From Sphingobacterium sp. ML3W (GTDB taxonomy: Bacteria; Bacteroidota; Bacteroidia; Sphingobacteriales; Sphingobacteriaceae), in NCBI RefSeq assembly GCF_029542085.1, contig NZ_CP107036.1, forward strand, positions 744,001 through 808,000: DNA of 64,000 nt, in the 5' to 3' direction. Positions 28,108-36,084 of this stretch are shown piece by piece. The notes under the pieces were generated by a model that saw only the letters and a program-made list of their open reading frames with translations, had not been told where the DNA came from and did not search any database. Each line of letters opens with the position of its first letter. Position 1 is the stretch's first letter. The translations under genes and the position numbers were made by a program.

Positions 28108-28689
28108 GTGAAAGGGAGACCCAACATATACCAAAACGAGGAAATTATTCTAAATGCTCAGCAAGTATTTTGGAAAAAAGGGTATTTTGCTACTTCATTG
28201 ACGGACTTGAGCAATGCAACTGGAGCAGGTGCAGGAAGCTTGTATAATAATTTCAAAGGTGGTAAGAAAGAGTTGTTCAAAAAAGCACTGCAACAAAGGA
28301 GAGCGGATTTTATGGCTTTTAAAGCTATATTGGAAAAAAGCGATACACCAATTACCTTGATTAAGGACTTTTTTTTAAATCTTGCACATGCAGATAAGAT
28401 CGCCCATCAAAAAGGTTGCATCATTGCTAATACGATTGTAGAAATGAGTTGTACAGACGAGGAGCTTGAAAAGGAAGCGGCAGAAATACTGAAAGAAACT
28501 GAAGCTTTGTACAGGTACGCAATTGAGAGAGAAAAGGATAATAAAATTCTCAAAACAACTGTGCCTGCAGATGTGTTGGCAAAATACCTGGTTACGGTTT
28601 GGTGTGGCATCAATTCATTAAGAAGGCTATATCCTGATCCGAAAATACTTAAAGAGCAAATCAATCTACAACTTGAAATACTAAGATAA
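28108..28689 (+). CDS. TetR/AcrR-family transcriptional regulator
   Basis: 193 residues. Start is GTG 28108, the only start in frame before KGRPNIYQNEEIILNAQQVF. The helix-turn-helix is SLTDLSNATGAGAGSLYNNF, followed by the typical KKELFKKAL. The C-terminal ligand domain is of the AcrR type (ANTIVEMSCTDEELEKEAAE). It most likely represses itself and the SDR gene at 28731 through the operators at 28083 and 28707. Confidence 0.9.
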   Translation: MKGRPNIYQNEEIILNAQQVFWKKGYFATSLTDLSNATGAGAGSLYNNFKGGKKELFKKALQQRRADFMAFKAILEKSDTPITLIKDFFLNLAHADKIAHQKGCIIANTIVEMSCTDEELEKEAAEILKETEALYRYAIEREKDNKILKTTVPADVLAKYLVTVWCGINSLRRLYPDPKILKEQINLQLEILR

Positions 28690-28706
28690 TTTTTTTTACA
28701 TATTTG

Positions 28707-28722
28707 TTTAACGATCATTACA
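28707..28722 (+). promoter_or_regulatory. second TetR operator, upstream of the SDR gene
   Basis: TTTAACGATCATTACA shares 14 of 16 bases with the site at 28083-28098 and is centred on GATC. It directly follows the -7-like box CATATTTG (28699-28706). Confidence 0.65.
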
Positions 28723-28730
28723 AAAATAAA

Positions 28731-29522
28731 ATGGATTTACAATTAAAAGGAAAACGTGCATTTATCAGTGGTTCTACCCAGGGTATTGGCTTTGCTGTCG
28801 CAGAGAAACTTTTACAGGAAGGGGCTTCTGTTGTCATCAATGGTAGGAGTGAGGCTAAAACACAACAGGCACTAGGAGACTTAAAAAAGCAATTTCCTAA
28901 CAGTAATATCGATGCAATTGTGGCGGATTTTTCTAAGGTCGATGAAGTAGAAAAATTACTTTTAGTGCTGACGGACATTGATATTTTGGTCAACAATGTG
29001 GGAATATTCGGGATTGCTGACTTTTATACAACAGCTGACAAGGACTGGTACGATTATTTTGAGGTAAATGTTATGAGCGGAATGCGTCTGTCCAAGAAAT
29101 TACTTCCAAGAATGATAGAGAAAAATTTTGGAAGAATTATTTTTATCAGCAGCGAATCAGGTGTGAATGTACCAGAAAATATGATCCATTACGGAATGTC
29201 AAAAGCGGCAATGAGCGCTTTGAGCAACGGATTATCCAAGTTAACCAAAGGAACTGAAGTAACTGTAAATACGATTTTGGGTGGTCCAACCTATTCCGAT
29301 GGAGTTGCCCGGACCGTGGAACAAATTGCATCTTCAAATCATCTAGAAGTTGAGTCAATGAAAAATGCAATCATTACTCAATCCAATTCACATATTTTAC
29401 TCCAGCGATTTATCGATCCGGTTGAAATTGCAAATTTAGCTGTTTATCTTTCAAGTCCACTCTCTATTGCAACTAACGGGTCTAGCTTAAGAGCAGATAG
29501 TGGTGTATTGAAAATTATATAA
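28731..29522 (+). CDS. short-chain dehydrogenase/reductase
   Basis: 263 residues from ATG 28731. An upstream start at 28704 would place the first codons inside the promoter and operator, so I reject it. Motifs: SGSTQGIGFAVA, NNVGIFG, active-site Ser/Tyr/Lys in ISSESGVNVPENMIHYGMSK, and a C-terminal SSPLSIATNGSSLRADSG. INGRSEAK after strand two suggests NADP(H). It is the target of the adjacent TetR repressor, so the enzyme is induced by whatever ligand that repressor senses. Confidence 0.9.
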   Translation: MDLQLKGKRAFISGSTQGIGFAVAEKLLQEGASVVINGRSEAKTQQALGDLKKQFPNSNIDAIVADFSKVDEVEKLLLVLTDIDILVNNVGIFGIADFYTTADKDWYDYFEVNVMSGMRLSKKLLPRMIEKNFGRIIFISSESGVNVPENMIHYGMSKAAMSALSNGLSKLTKGTEVTVNTILGGPTYSDGVARTVEQIASSNHLEVESMKNAIITQSNSHILLQRFIDPVEIANLAVYLSSPLSIATNGSSLRADSGVLKII

Positions 29523-29579
29523 TCCATATCGAATGTTTAGAATATCTATGGAGCAGTATATTGGACATCTGACTTGATC

Positions 29580-29776
29580 ATACAATTCTTTGAATCTGTA
29601 AAAGCGATCTCTGGAATAACCCATTACTTTAGAGGATCTTGATACGTTTCCTAAGTGTTGAGCAAGTTCTAAAACACCCAATTTATTCTTGACGATTTTC
29701 TCTTGTGTAGTCAAAACTCTAATCTATTTTTCAGCTGTTAATTTATTGCAACTGTCAGATTAAGTCTTGACTACTT
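29580..29776 (-). pseudogene. relic of an IS481-family element: terminal repeat and transposase N-terminus
   Basis: From TTG 29714 (minus) the frame reads TTQEKIVKNKLGVLELAQHL and GNVSRSSKVMGYSRDRFYRF, then KELYDQ, which is the N-terminal helix-turn-helix of Bacteroidota IS481 transposases. After YDQ (about 29580) the similarity stops. Upstream, GTAGTCAAGACTTAATCT (29757-29774) is probably the element end. An imperfect inverted copy lies at 29707-29725 over the start codon. Over 80 per cent of the transposase is missing. Confidence 0.75.
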
Positions 29777-29816
29777 CAAATTATGTGAGAGCAGCCTTCA
29801 TTTCAATTCTTCACGA

Positions 29817-30050
29817 TCACTGCTGACGGCTGGTCTCTATGTTGTAAATAATCTTTTCTGCTTCAAATTGACCTTTAAAAATTAGTGCATAGATAATCAA
29901 AACAATAAGCCAATGTCTAATTTTTACACCTATCAATGCAGTCCCTAACAATATACCAATTGCGCCGATAGCAATTCGGAAATAAAGTATAGATTCATAT
30001 TCCATCGCATACCAATAACACCCCTTGCAAAAATTGTATCGATAGAGCAA
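29817..30050 (-). pseudogene. small membrane protein, start lost or non-ATG
   Basis: The frame ends at 29817 and is open without ATG up to the stop at 30150-30152. It reads as one membrane protein: ILSNILITYGDAYLLYRYNF, then CKGCYWYAMEYES, ILYFRIAIGAIGILLGTALI and HWLIVLIIYALIF. The TTG at 30048-30050 falls inside the first apparent helix. Three transmembrane segments. Either the gene starts at a rare codon or its 5-prime end has decayed. Family not recognised. Confidence 0.45.
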
Positions 30051-30190
30051 ATAAGCATCTCCATAAGTAATTAAAATGTTGGAAAGAATTATTAATGTCC
30101 CAACTATCCGACAAAGGATGCAACTGGTTAGTATCTTATGAGTTGCTCTCTATTAAAGTAACGATCAAGTTAGTCATACCTTTTCAATTT

Positions 30191-30348
30191 TTAACAATAT
30201 TCCAGTACTGTTAGGTTATTATCAAAAAGGGGATACCTCAGCACCGATTGTTTATTTTCTATAAGAACTGCTTTGTGGGCGATAAAAAAATCTACAAGTT
30301 CTTCAACACGTGTTTTATCTGTCAGCCATTTCGTTGTATAAATCATGA
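30191..30348 (-). pseudogene. frameshifted small ORF remnant
   Basis: ATG 30348 begins MIYTTKWLTDKTRVEE, then a stop (NL*). The neighbouring frame continues sensibly as LVDFFIAHKAVLIENKQ, then SVLRYPLFDNNLTVLEYC and a stop at 30191-30193. One inserted A in the A-run near 30301 would explain it. Downstream of the lipoprotein gene at 30354 in the same direction. Family unknown. Confidence 0.4.
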
Positions 30349-30353
30349 ATATA

Positions 30354-30950
30354 TTATTTTAAATTTTTTAATTCCTCCAGAAGGCTGTTCTGTTTATGAA
30401 TGAAATGATCCAGACTATCTTTTTGAAAAGGATGTGCATTTTGGTATTTTTCAATTTCAGGTAGCGTCTTTCTGATTTTAAAAGCGGTATAGAGGCTTGT
30501 CAAGGTCTCACTATTTTTGTTGATCAGATCCATCCGTTCCTTTATATTTTTTACTTTAAGATCGTACTGGTCAGAACTGGCCGTAATTTCCTTTTCTACC
30601 TGTTGCCTGACTAATGAATCTGTGATAGATTTTGTCTGAAGATGAGCATCCTGATAATAAGAGGTAGAGGTATTAAGTATATTTTTATAGACGGCCAAAG
30701 TTTTTTCGGTTTCCTCGAAGGTGTCTACTATTTTGGTATTGAGCGCCGTCAGATTTTTATCGTTTTTAATCAATTCAAAATAGATACGGTTTACAGTCAC
30801 CTCATCGCTCCGATAACTACTTTTAAAGGAATCGGAAGTTGACGAGCCCGCATTATCTACTACGTTGTCTACAGGGGAATTATCAGATTTATTTTCTCTG
30901 CAGGAGAGAATAGATAAGGCCATAACAGAAGCAAAAAACATTTTTTTCAT
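30354..30950 (-). CDS. hypothetical coiled-coil lipoprotein
   Basis: 198 residues. Signal peptide with lipobox ILSCRENKS (Cys near 17), a Ser/Asp/Asn-rich linker, then a mostly helical region with heptad-like Leu/Ile spacing (NKNSETLTSLYTAFKIRKTL and later ITDSLVRQQVEKEI). Probably anchored in the outer or inner membrane. No known domain recognised and neighbours give no functional hint. Confidence 0.75.
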   Translation of the reverse strand: MKKMFFASVMALSILSCRENKSDNSPVDNVVDNAGSSTSDSFKSSYRSDEVTVNRIYFELIKNDKNLTALNTKIVDTFEETEKTLAVYKNILNTSTSYYQDAHLQTKSITDSLVRQQVEKEITASSDQYDLKVKNIKERMDLINKNSETLTSLYTAFKIRKTLPEIEKYQNAHPFQKDSLDHFIHKQNSLLEELKNLK

Positions 30951-31102
30951 ACTCTATTTTTAGTGGTTTACAATTCATTGTATCTCATTGACTAAAATTA
31001 ATCATTTCAATTCTATCACTGGTGATTAAAGGATATAATTTTATTTAATTATCGCATTTTGCGAGCGGTTAATGCAGTAGGAAAATTTATTAAAATAACT
31101 TG

Positions 31103-31312
31103 TTATAATTTCGTCCTTGATCTGATCTTTGGCATCGCAAGATAGTACTTATAGTCACCGGATTCCATGACACCATCGTCAAACCATTCATTATCCAGAT
31201 ACTTGTACATATCATTTAGGTAAGCTACCTCTTGGCTTACTTGATAGCAGGGGTGGAACCAAATCCAAAATCGCTCTCGTTTATTGTATGGATGGGGTAG
31301 CGGCAGGAGCAT
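31103..31312 (-). CDS. hypothetical protein, probably the C-terminal part of a truncated gene
   Basis: From ATG 31312, 69 residues rich in aromatics (PHPYNKRERFWIWFHPCYQV, NEWFDDGVMESGDYKYY). The same frame is open upstream to 31446 without ATG and reads NNLTFYFTSINLKNLSEKHP and GDLFQGTM into the ORF, so the coding signal continues past the first ATG. Likely a 5-prime-truncated gene. No family recognised. Confidence 0.4.
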   Translation of the reverse strand: MLLPLPHPYNKRERFWIWFHPCYQVSQEVAYLNDMYKYLDNEWFDDGVMESGDYKYYLAMPKIRSRTKL

Positions 31313-31508
31313 AGTACCTTGGAATAGATCTCCAGGATGTTTTTCGCTAAGATTTTTTAAATTTATACTCGTGAAATAAAAAGTAAGGTTATATTTTTGT
31401 CACTGATTATATGGATAATATTTTTGGTTGCAGGTTTGAGGCCTCTTTACTGTATGTGCCGTAGCAAATTTCACGGGAAATGCTATTACGTAAGAACTGA
31501 CTGAAATA

Positions 31509-32264
31509 ATGGAAAGTGAATTAAAATATAAAGTAATAAAACCTGACAAATCGCTTGCGGACTTTGTTGAAAGTTTTTGGCTTTTACAAAACCAATCAGA
31601 CCTTGATAAAGAGGTTGTAGTATTGCCAGACGGAAGAGTTGATCTGTTTTTTACGCAATCTGCAACAGAGCCTTTCCACATTACGCTTTTGGGAATCGAA
31701 ACGCAACCAGGCCAAGCGACCATTACGCCTTTACGACAAACTTATGCCATAAGTTTTAAACCGCTTGCAATAAAATATATTTTTCAAACCAACATCGCCA
31801 ACTTAGTGGACAAGGGAACAATCTTGCCACCTAATTTTTGGAACTTTAGTGCGGACGACCTGAATGACTTTGATTTATTCTGCGAGAAAGCGACAAAAAA
31901 AATACAGTCACTTTTGCCAAGTGAAATAGACAACAGGAAACGAAAACTGTTTGAACTCATTTATTCATCAAATGGAGTGACTACAATCAAAGAACTTTCA
32001 GAAAAATCGTTTTGGAGTAGGCAACAGATCAATCGTTATTTCAATCAGCAATTCGGACTTACAGCAAAAGCATATTGTAATATTATCCGCTTCCGTGCTT
32101 CCTTTCAACACATCAAAGAAGGCAAATTGTTTCCACAACAAAACTTTGCCGACCAATCCCATTTCATTAAAGAAGTCAAGAAACTTTCTGGTGTTTCACC
32201 AAAAGAATTGTTGAAGAACCAAAATGAGCGTTTTATACAATTTTCAACGCTCGAGTCAAAGTAA
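31509..32264 (+). CDS. AraC-family regulator with DUF6597-type N-terminal domain
   Basis: 251 residues. The N-terminal half (YKVIKPDKSLADFVESFWLL, VVLPDGRVDLFF, ITPLRQTYAISFKPLA) matches the sensor domain found in AraC proteins that begin with a P-x-L-x-x-F-V-x-x-F-W pattern. C-terminal helix-turn-helix with LSEKSFWSRQQINRYFNQQF and FADQSHFIKEVKKLSGVSP. It precedes the TetX-like flavoprotein by 33 bp, so the pair is one unit and the regulator probably controls it. Confidence 0.88.
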   Translation: MESELKYKVIKPDKSLADFVESFWLLQNQSDLDKEVVVLPDGRVDLFFTQSATEPFHITLLGIETQPGQATITPLRQTYAISFKPLAIKYIFQTNIANLVDKGTILPPNFWNFSADDLNDFDLFCEKATKKIQSLLPSEIDNRKRKLFELIYSSNGVTTIKELSEKSFWSRQQINRYFNQQFGLTAKAYCNIIRFRASFQHIKEGKLFPQQNFADQSHFIKEVKKLSGVSPKELLKNQNERFIQFSTLESK

Positions 32265-32297
32265 TTTTGTTCAGTCAAAAAATAAATTGTACTGGAT

Positions 32298-33449
32298 ATG
32301 AAATTACAAGGCAAGAAAATCGCAGTCGTTGGCGGCGGTCCTGGCGGACTCACGTTAGCCAAACTCTTACAATTAAAAGGAGCAAATGTAACAGTATATG
32401 AACGTGATATAAACAAAGAAGTTCGCCAACAGGGAGCAACACTAGACCTACACGAAGAAAGTGGTTTGGAAGCTCTTCGTAGAGCAAATTTGATGAACGA
32501 ATTTAAGGCCAGCTTTCGACCAGACGCGGGACGCTTAAGAGTGTTAGACGACCAAGCCATTATCAAAATGGATGACCACGAGATTCAACATGATTATCAG
32601 GAAGATCGTCCTGAAATTGATCGTGCCCCTTTGCGCGATATTTTAATAAACTCATTGCATGAAGATACTATTATTTGGGATAGTCAGTTCATTTCAATGG
32701 AAAAACAGGAGAATGGCTGGCTTTTGCATTTCAAAAACGGAAAATCTTTTTACGCTGACATTGTCGTTGCAGCTGATGGTGGAAACTCAAAAATCCGTTC
32801 TCACATTACCGACATTAAGCCAATTTATTCTGGCGTTACGATTGTTGAAGGTAATATTTACAACGCCGAAAAAAACGCGCCGAAACTTTGGGAAATCACA
32901 AAAGGGGGAAAAGTTTTTGCTCTTGGAAACGAACAATCAATTATCTTAAGTACAAAAGGAGAGGGCAGTTTATCGTTTTATACCGGTTGTAAAGTTTCCG
33001 AAAATTGGGTGCAGGAAAGCGGCATTGACTTCAACAACAAAGAACAAGTTTTTGATTGGTTTAAAGTCGCGTTCTCGTCATGGAGTGACCAATGGCAAGA
33101 GCTTTTTGCAAGTAATGAAATTTGGTGTATGCCACGTCCGCAATATCATTTTCCATTAGATCAAACTTGGACAACATTACCAAACTTGACAATGCTTGGC
33201 GATGCGGCTCATCGTATGCCACCATACGCAGGCGAGGGGGTAAATCAAGCCATGCAAGACGCTTTTGAATTGGCAGAAAATTTGACAAGTGACAATTTTC
33301 CAGACATTCAGACTGCAATTTCAGATTACGAAAAACAAATGCAGGCAAGAGCAGCAGCAGTAACAAAAGATACTTTAGTAAACACTGAAATATTACACAC
33401 TGAAAGTGGGCTTGACAAATTGTTGACTATGTTCAACAAGGGGATATAA
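32298..33449 (+). CDS. FAD-dependent monooxygenase of the TetX-like group
   Basis: 383 residues, close to TetX (388). Three flavoprotein-hydroxylase motifs: KIAVVGGGPGGLTLAKLLQL (dinucleotide-binding), the DG motif AADGGNSKIRSHI, and the second FAD motif MLGDAAHRMPPYAGEGVNQA. The order and wording YERDINKEVRQQGATLDLHEE and LRDILINSL closely parallel TetX. TetX hydroxylates and inactivates tetracyclines, but many chromosomal relatives have other substrates, so resistance cannot be concluded. Linked to an AraC regulator and followed by a strong terminator, within a relic-rich, possibly acquired region. Confidence 0.88.
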   Translation: MKLQGKKIAVVGGGPGGLTLAKLLQLKGANVTVYERDINKEVRQQGATLDLHEESGLEALRRANLMNEFKASFRPDAGRLRVLDDQAIIKMDDHEIQHDYQEDRPEIDRAPLRDILINSLHEDTIIWDSQFISMEKQENGWLLHFKNGKSFYADIVVAADGGNSKIRSHITDIKPIYSGVTIVEGNIYNAEKNAPKLWEITKGGKVFALGNEQSIILSTKGEGSLSFYTGCKVSENWVQESGIDFNNKEQVFDWFKVAFSSWSDQWQELFASNEIWCMPRPQYHFPLDQTWTTLPNLTMLGDAAHRMPPYAGEGVNQAMQDAFELAENLTSDNFPDIQTAISDYEKQMQARAAAVTKDTLVNTEILHTESGLDKLLTMFNKGI

Positions 33450-33495
33450 AACACACTGATTTTTTCGGGTGATGAAATAGTGAAACTAAAAGCAG

Positions 33496-33522
33496 AAAAG
33501 CTGTAGAGTCTACAGCTTTTTT
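33496..33522 (+). terminator. strong hairpin terminator after the TetX-like gene
   Basis: AAAAGCTGTAG / CTACAGCTTTT, 11-bp perfect stem with loop AGT, followed by TT. Confidence 0.85.
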
Positions 33523-33576
33523 ATGCTAACTGATCAACGGTTTTTGAAATCTCCATCTTGTCAGCTGTAAGTATTT

Positions 33577-34164
33577 TTATTCGGTAATTTTGTTTCTATT
33601 TATGTTATACAAATCAAAATTCGGATGTTTCCAAAATCTTTCAAATCCCAATTTTGGCATTACTTCAATCTCTGATGAATATATTGGGTAAATTCCTTTT
33701 ATATAAATTTTGTATTTGGCACCAATATCAAGATTGTTATAGTCACTTTTATTATTAAAAATTGAAGGAGCAAATACTAAAAATCCGTCCATTTCAGAAT
33801 CATCAGAGATTTTTTCTTGAAAATCAATAGGATCGCCATAAGAAAAAGGGCATTTATCTCGTAACTGATTAGCTAAATAGCCCACAACTCTTCCCCAAGA
33901 AAAATTATCTGATCTAACCGTTAAAGTGAGTTCGGGTCTGCCATTTTTCCAATCGGGATGATTTCCTAAAGAAAGCCCATAGGTAAATGATGTTATCATT
34001 CCCTTTTCAGGAATATTTTCGTAAACAATTGTTGTAACACCAGGAAGGCTTTTATCTAAACTATCTTCTTTAAACAAAAGAGGTTCTTTCTTAAAGATTT
34101 TATTTAGATGATTTAAATACTGTTCCGATGGTGACAATTTTTTCTTAAATAAATTTTTAAACAT
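33577..34164 (-). CDS. suppressor-of-fused (SUFU) domain protein, immunity-type
   Basis: 195 residues. The SUFU-like core shows in ITSFTYGLSLGNHPDWKNGR, PELTLTVRSDNFSWGRVVGY and the C-terminal LGFERFWKHPNFDLYNINR. In bacteria this domain is best known as an immunity protein in polymorphic toxin loci. No toxin gene adjoins it here. An orphan immunity gene beside transposon relics suggests a broken or horizontally gathered toxin-immunity locus. Role in immunity is inference from the family. Confidence 0.75.
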   Translation of the reverse strand: MFKNLFKKKLSPSEQYLNHLNKIFKKEPLLFKEDSLDKSLPGVTTIVYENIPEKGMITSFTYGLSLGNHPDWKNGRPELTLTVRSDNFSWGRVVGYLANQLRDKCPFSYGDPIDFQEKISDDSEMDGFLVFAPSIFNNKSDYNNLDIGAKYKIYIKGIYPIYSSEIEVMPKLGFERFWKHPNFDLYNINRNKITE

Positions 34165-34255
34165 ATTTTACTATGAGAATGTTTTGTAAGTCTTAAAAAG
34201 AAAGCAGACAAATTGCTAGAGCGTATTTTCCTTTATAAATCTATTAATTTTTGAT

Positions 34256-34549
34256 TTAAATATTCAGTCTTTCTGTTGAAAAAGTATTTGTTTTTTTATT
34301 TCTCTTCTTTTTCTTCAATATCAAATTCCCGCGACCGTAATAAACATCCGAACGCGTGAGATTATTCAGTGATTCGTGATATCGGTTGTTATTATACCTA
34401 TCCACAAACTTTTTTGAGGCTACTATGTGTTTCTTGGCATAATAAAATCTATCAAGATTAACTACATTTTTTATTGTTCTGTGATAGCGTTCAATTTTAT
34501 CGTTGTCTGTTTCGATATCATTATGTAAATTTATTACGCCATAGGCCAT
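34256..34549 (-). pseudogene. C-terminal fragment of a DDE-type (integrase core) transposase
   Basis: Reads DNDKIERYHRTIKNVVNLDR, then FVDRYNNNRYHESLNNLTRS and DVYYGRGN. This is the end of an rve-type transposase after the catalytic Glu (in KIERYHR). The two catalytic aspartates and the N-terminal helix-turn-helix are missing. It differs from the IS3 copies at 36961, 54875 and 56525, so it represents another lineage. Confidence 0.75.
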
Positions 34550-34560
34550 ATACTATTTAC

Positions 34561-34875
34561 ATGAAGACCATATTTGTTTTTTTAGTCTTACTGCTATTCG
34601 TTTATCCATTGTTTGCGCAAAGCGATAAATTGTTAGGTAGATGGGTTTTAGACTTTGCATTGACTGAAGACAATTCACTTGTTCCTTTAGATCATCTCTA
34701 TTTTTCCAACGAGGTTATTTATGAAATAAGTCCGAATAAGATGAAGATATCAGCTTTTACATTTGACACGAAATATATTGACGATAATGAGATCGACCTG
34801 GGGCACATGAAGCTAAACTTTCAACATATCATTAAATCCCGTTATAGGAAAGGAATTTCAAAAGTTATTGATTAA
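34561..34875 (+). CDS. small secreted protein, unknown
   Basis: 104 residues from ATG 34561, which begins a clean signal peptide (KTIFVFLVLLLFVYPLFAQ). The longer frame from 34474 lacks this logic and overlaps the transposase fragment. The mature part LLGRWVLDFALTEDNSLVPL and TFDTKYIDDNEIDLGH has a lipocalin-like beginning (GRW), but is short. It may be truncated at the 3-prime end. Confidence 0.55.
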   Translation: MKTIFVFLVLLLFVYPLFAQSDKLLGRWVLDFALTEDNSLVPLDHLYFSNEVIYEISPNKMKISAFTFDTKYIDDNEIDLGHMKLNFQHIIKSRYRKGISKVID

Positions 34876-34919
34876 TAAAACAGAGATAGAATAATTTTTT
34901 TCAGCCATCAGACCAAATC

Positions 34920-34969
34920 GGCTAACATTCAATTTCAGGATGTAATCGGGTAAAAATTGAATGTTAGCC
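34920..34969. repeat. perfect 16-bp inverted repeat just before the GNAT-like gene
   Basis: GGCTAACATTCAATTT (34920-34935) and its exact complement (34954-34969) flank an 18-nt loop. It ends 10 bp before ATG 34980 and TTATTT follows. It may terminate the upstream small gene or hold back the GNAT-like mRNA. Confidence 0.65.
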
Positions 34970-34979
34970 TTATTTAACC

Positions 34980-35417
34980 ATGGTATTTAGAGAAGCAAAA
35001 ATTGAAGATATAGCACAAATCCAGATATCCGATCCGGCCCTTGTTAGTGATAAAGATTGTGAAGAGTTTTTATTTGAAAGAGGGAAAGGCTGGGGGTGCG
35101 AAATAGATAACCAAATTGTAGGATTTGCAATTGCAGATTTAAAGGAAAATAATATATGGGCGTTATTTCTGACCCCAGAATCTGAAGGGAAGGAAATCGG
35201 ACGCAGGTTACAGAAAATAATGCTCGACTGGTATTTTTCCACGGGAAAAGAATTTGTTTGGCTTGGAACGGCCCCAAATACAGGAGCAAAAGAATTCTAT
35301 ACGAAATCAGGTTGGGTAAAGAACGGATTCCAGGACTGGAATGATGAATATAAGAATCCGGCAAAACCGAAATTCCGATATCTTTGCGAACGAGCGCCAG
35401 ACGGACATTCAAGATGA
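34980..35417 (+). CDS. degenerate GNAT-family acetyltransferase paralogue
   Basis: 145 residues, clearly related to the GNAT protein at 8706 (shared RGKGW, QIVGFAI, NNIWALF, KIMLDWYF and VWLGTAPNT). Relative to that copy about 10 residues (the VRNAVKENPL segment) are missing after IAQIQ, the acetyl-CoA loop EKRGIGKQL has become EGKEIGRRL with loss of a glycine, and the last 30 residues are unrelated. It may be inactive. Its end overlaps the region before the Crp/Fnr-like gene. Confidence 0.7.
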   Translation: MVFREAKIEDIAQIQISDPALVSDKDCEEFLFERGKGWGCEIDNQIVGFAIADLKENNIWALFLTPESEGKEIGRRLQKIMLDWYFSTGKEFVWLGTAPNTGAKEFYTKSGWVKNGFQDWNDEYKNPAKPKFRYLCERAPDGHSR

Positions 35418-35443
35418 AATTAAAAGAAAGAAAAAATTGCCCA

Positions 35444-36031
35444 ATGACTGATATATTTAAAAATTACTTGTCCTTAACAGGGGCACTCTCAGCCGCGGAA
35501 ATTAACTTTTCCTCGAATTTCTTCAAGCCGATCAGCTTGAAGAAAGGTGATTTTTTTATTCGAGAGGGTGATACTTGCCGTTATATTGGATTTATTGTTC
35601 ATGGCGCCGTAAAGGCTTATGCTATCGACAATGAAGGAAAAGAAAATATAACCTGCTTTAAGTTTGAAAATGAATTTGCCACCTCGTTTCCGGAATTTGT
35701 GGCGCAGGAAAAATCCAGAAGGAGCATCAGGGCGATAGAAGATAGCATAATCTATGGAATAAGCTATCCAGACTATCTACATCTGCTTGGTCAGGTTACC
35801 ACCTGGAACGGTATTATAAAATCGGTGATGGAGTGGGAGTATAACCAAAAGGAGCTTTACCTGCTTAATTATAATAATAAGTCGGCTGTGGATAAATACC
35901 GTCATGTCTTGATGAACGAACCGATGCTCGTCCGTCGTATAGCGACACAAGATCTGGCATCGTACCTAGGCGTCACGCAACGGTCGCTTACCCGGGCCAA
36001 GGGACAATTGTATAGACCCAAGGAATTATAG
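35444..36031 (+). CDS. Crp/Fnr-family transcriptional regulator
   Basis: 195 residues from ATG 35444 (TDIFKNYLSLTGALSAAEIN), chosen because the cyclic-nucleotide-binding fold begins there. An earlier ATG at 35414 adds only charged residues. Sensor domain with LKKGDFFIREGDTCRYIGFI and HGAVKAYAIDNEGKENITCF. C-terminal helix-turn-helix IATQDLASYLGVTQRSLTRA. No [4Fe-4S] cysteine cluster is seen. It runs into the MBL hydrolase gene and likely regulates it. Confidence 0.88.
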   Translation: MTDIFKNYLSLTGALSAAEINFSSNFFKPISLKKGDFFIREGDTCRYIGFIVHGAVKAYAIDNEGKENITCFKFENEFATSFPEFVAQEKSRRSIRAIEDSIIYGISYPDYLHLLGQVTTWNGIIKSVMEWEYNQKELYLLNYNNKSAVDKYRHVLMNEPMLVRRIATQDLASYLGVTQRSLTRAKGQLYRPKEL

Positions 36032-36043
36032 GACAAATGTCCT
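36030..36043. promoter_or_regulatory. palindrome AGGACA-AA-TGTCCT
   Basis: Perfect 14-bp palindrome over the stop codon of the Crp/Fnr gene. A Bacteroidota-type -7 box TAGATTTG follows at 36066-36073. Together they look like a regulated promoter for the MBL hydrolase. Confidence 0.4.
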
Positions 36044-36084
36044 TATTCGTTCCTGACCAGCGATGTAGATTTGCACAAAAAAAT

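Noticed and set aside
28704..28730. upstream ATG extending the SDR gene
   Set aside because: It would translate the TetR operator. The SDR domain starts at MDLQLKGKR from 28731.
31400..31723. 107-codon minus-strand ORF across the AraC start at 31509
   Set aside because: Ser/Lys-rich shadow with no domain, overlapping the N-terminus of a well-supported regulator.
32298..33449. calling the flavoprotein a tetracycline-resistance gene tet(X)
   Set aside because: Motif similarity is clear, but many relatives do not act on tetracyclines. Only the family is supported.
34474..34560. upstream start of the small secreted protein
   Set aside because: Overlaps the transposase fragment and places the signal peptide 29 residues inside.
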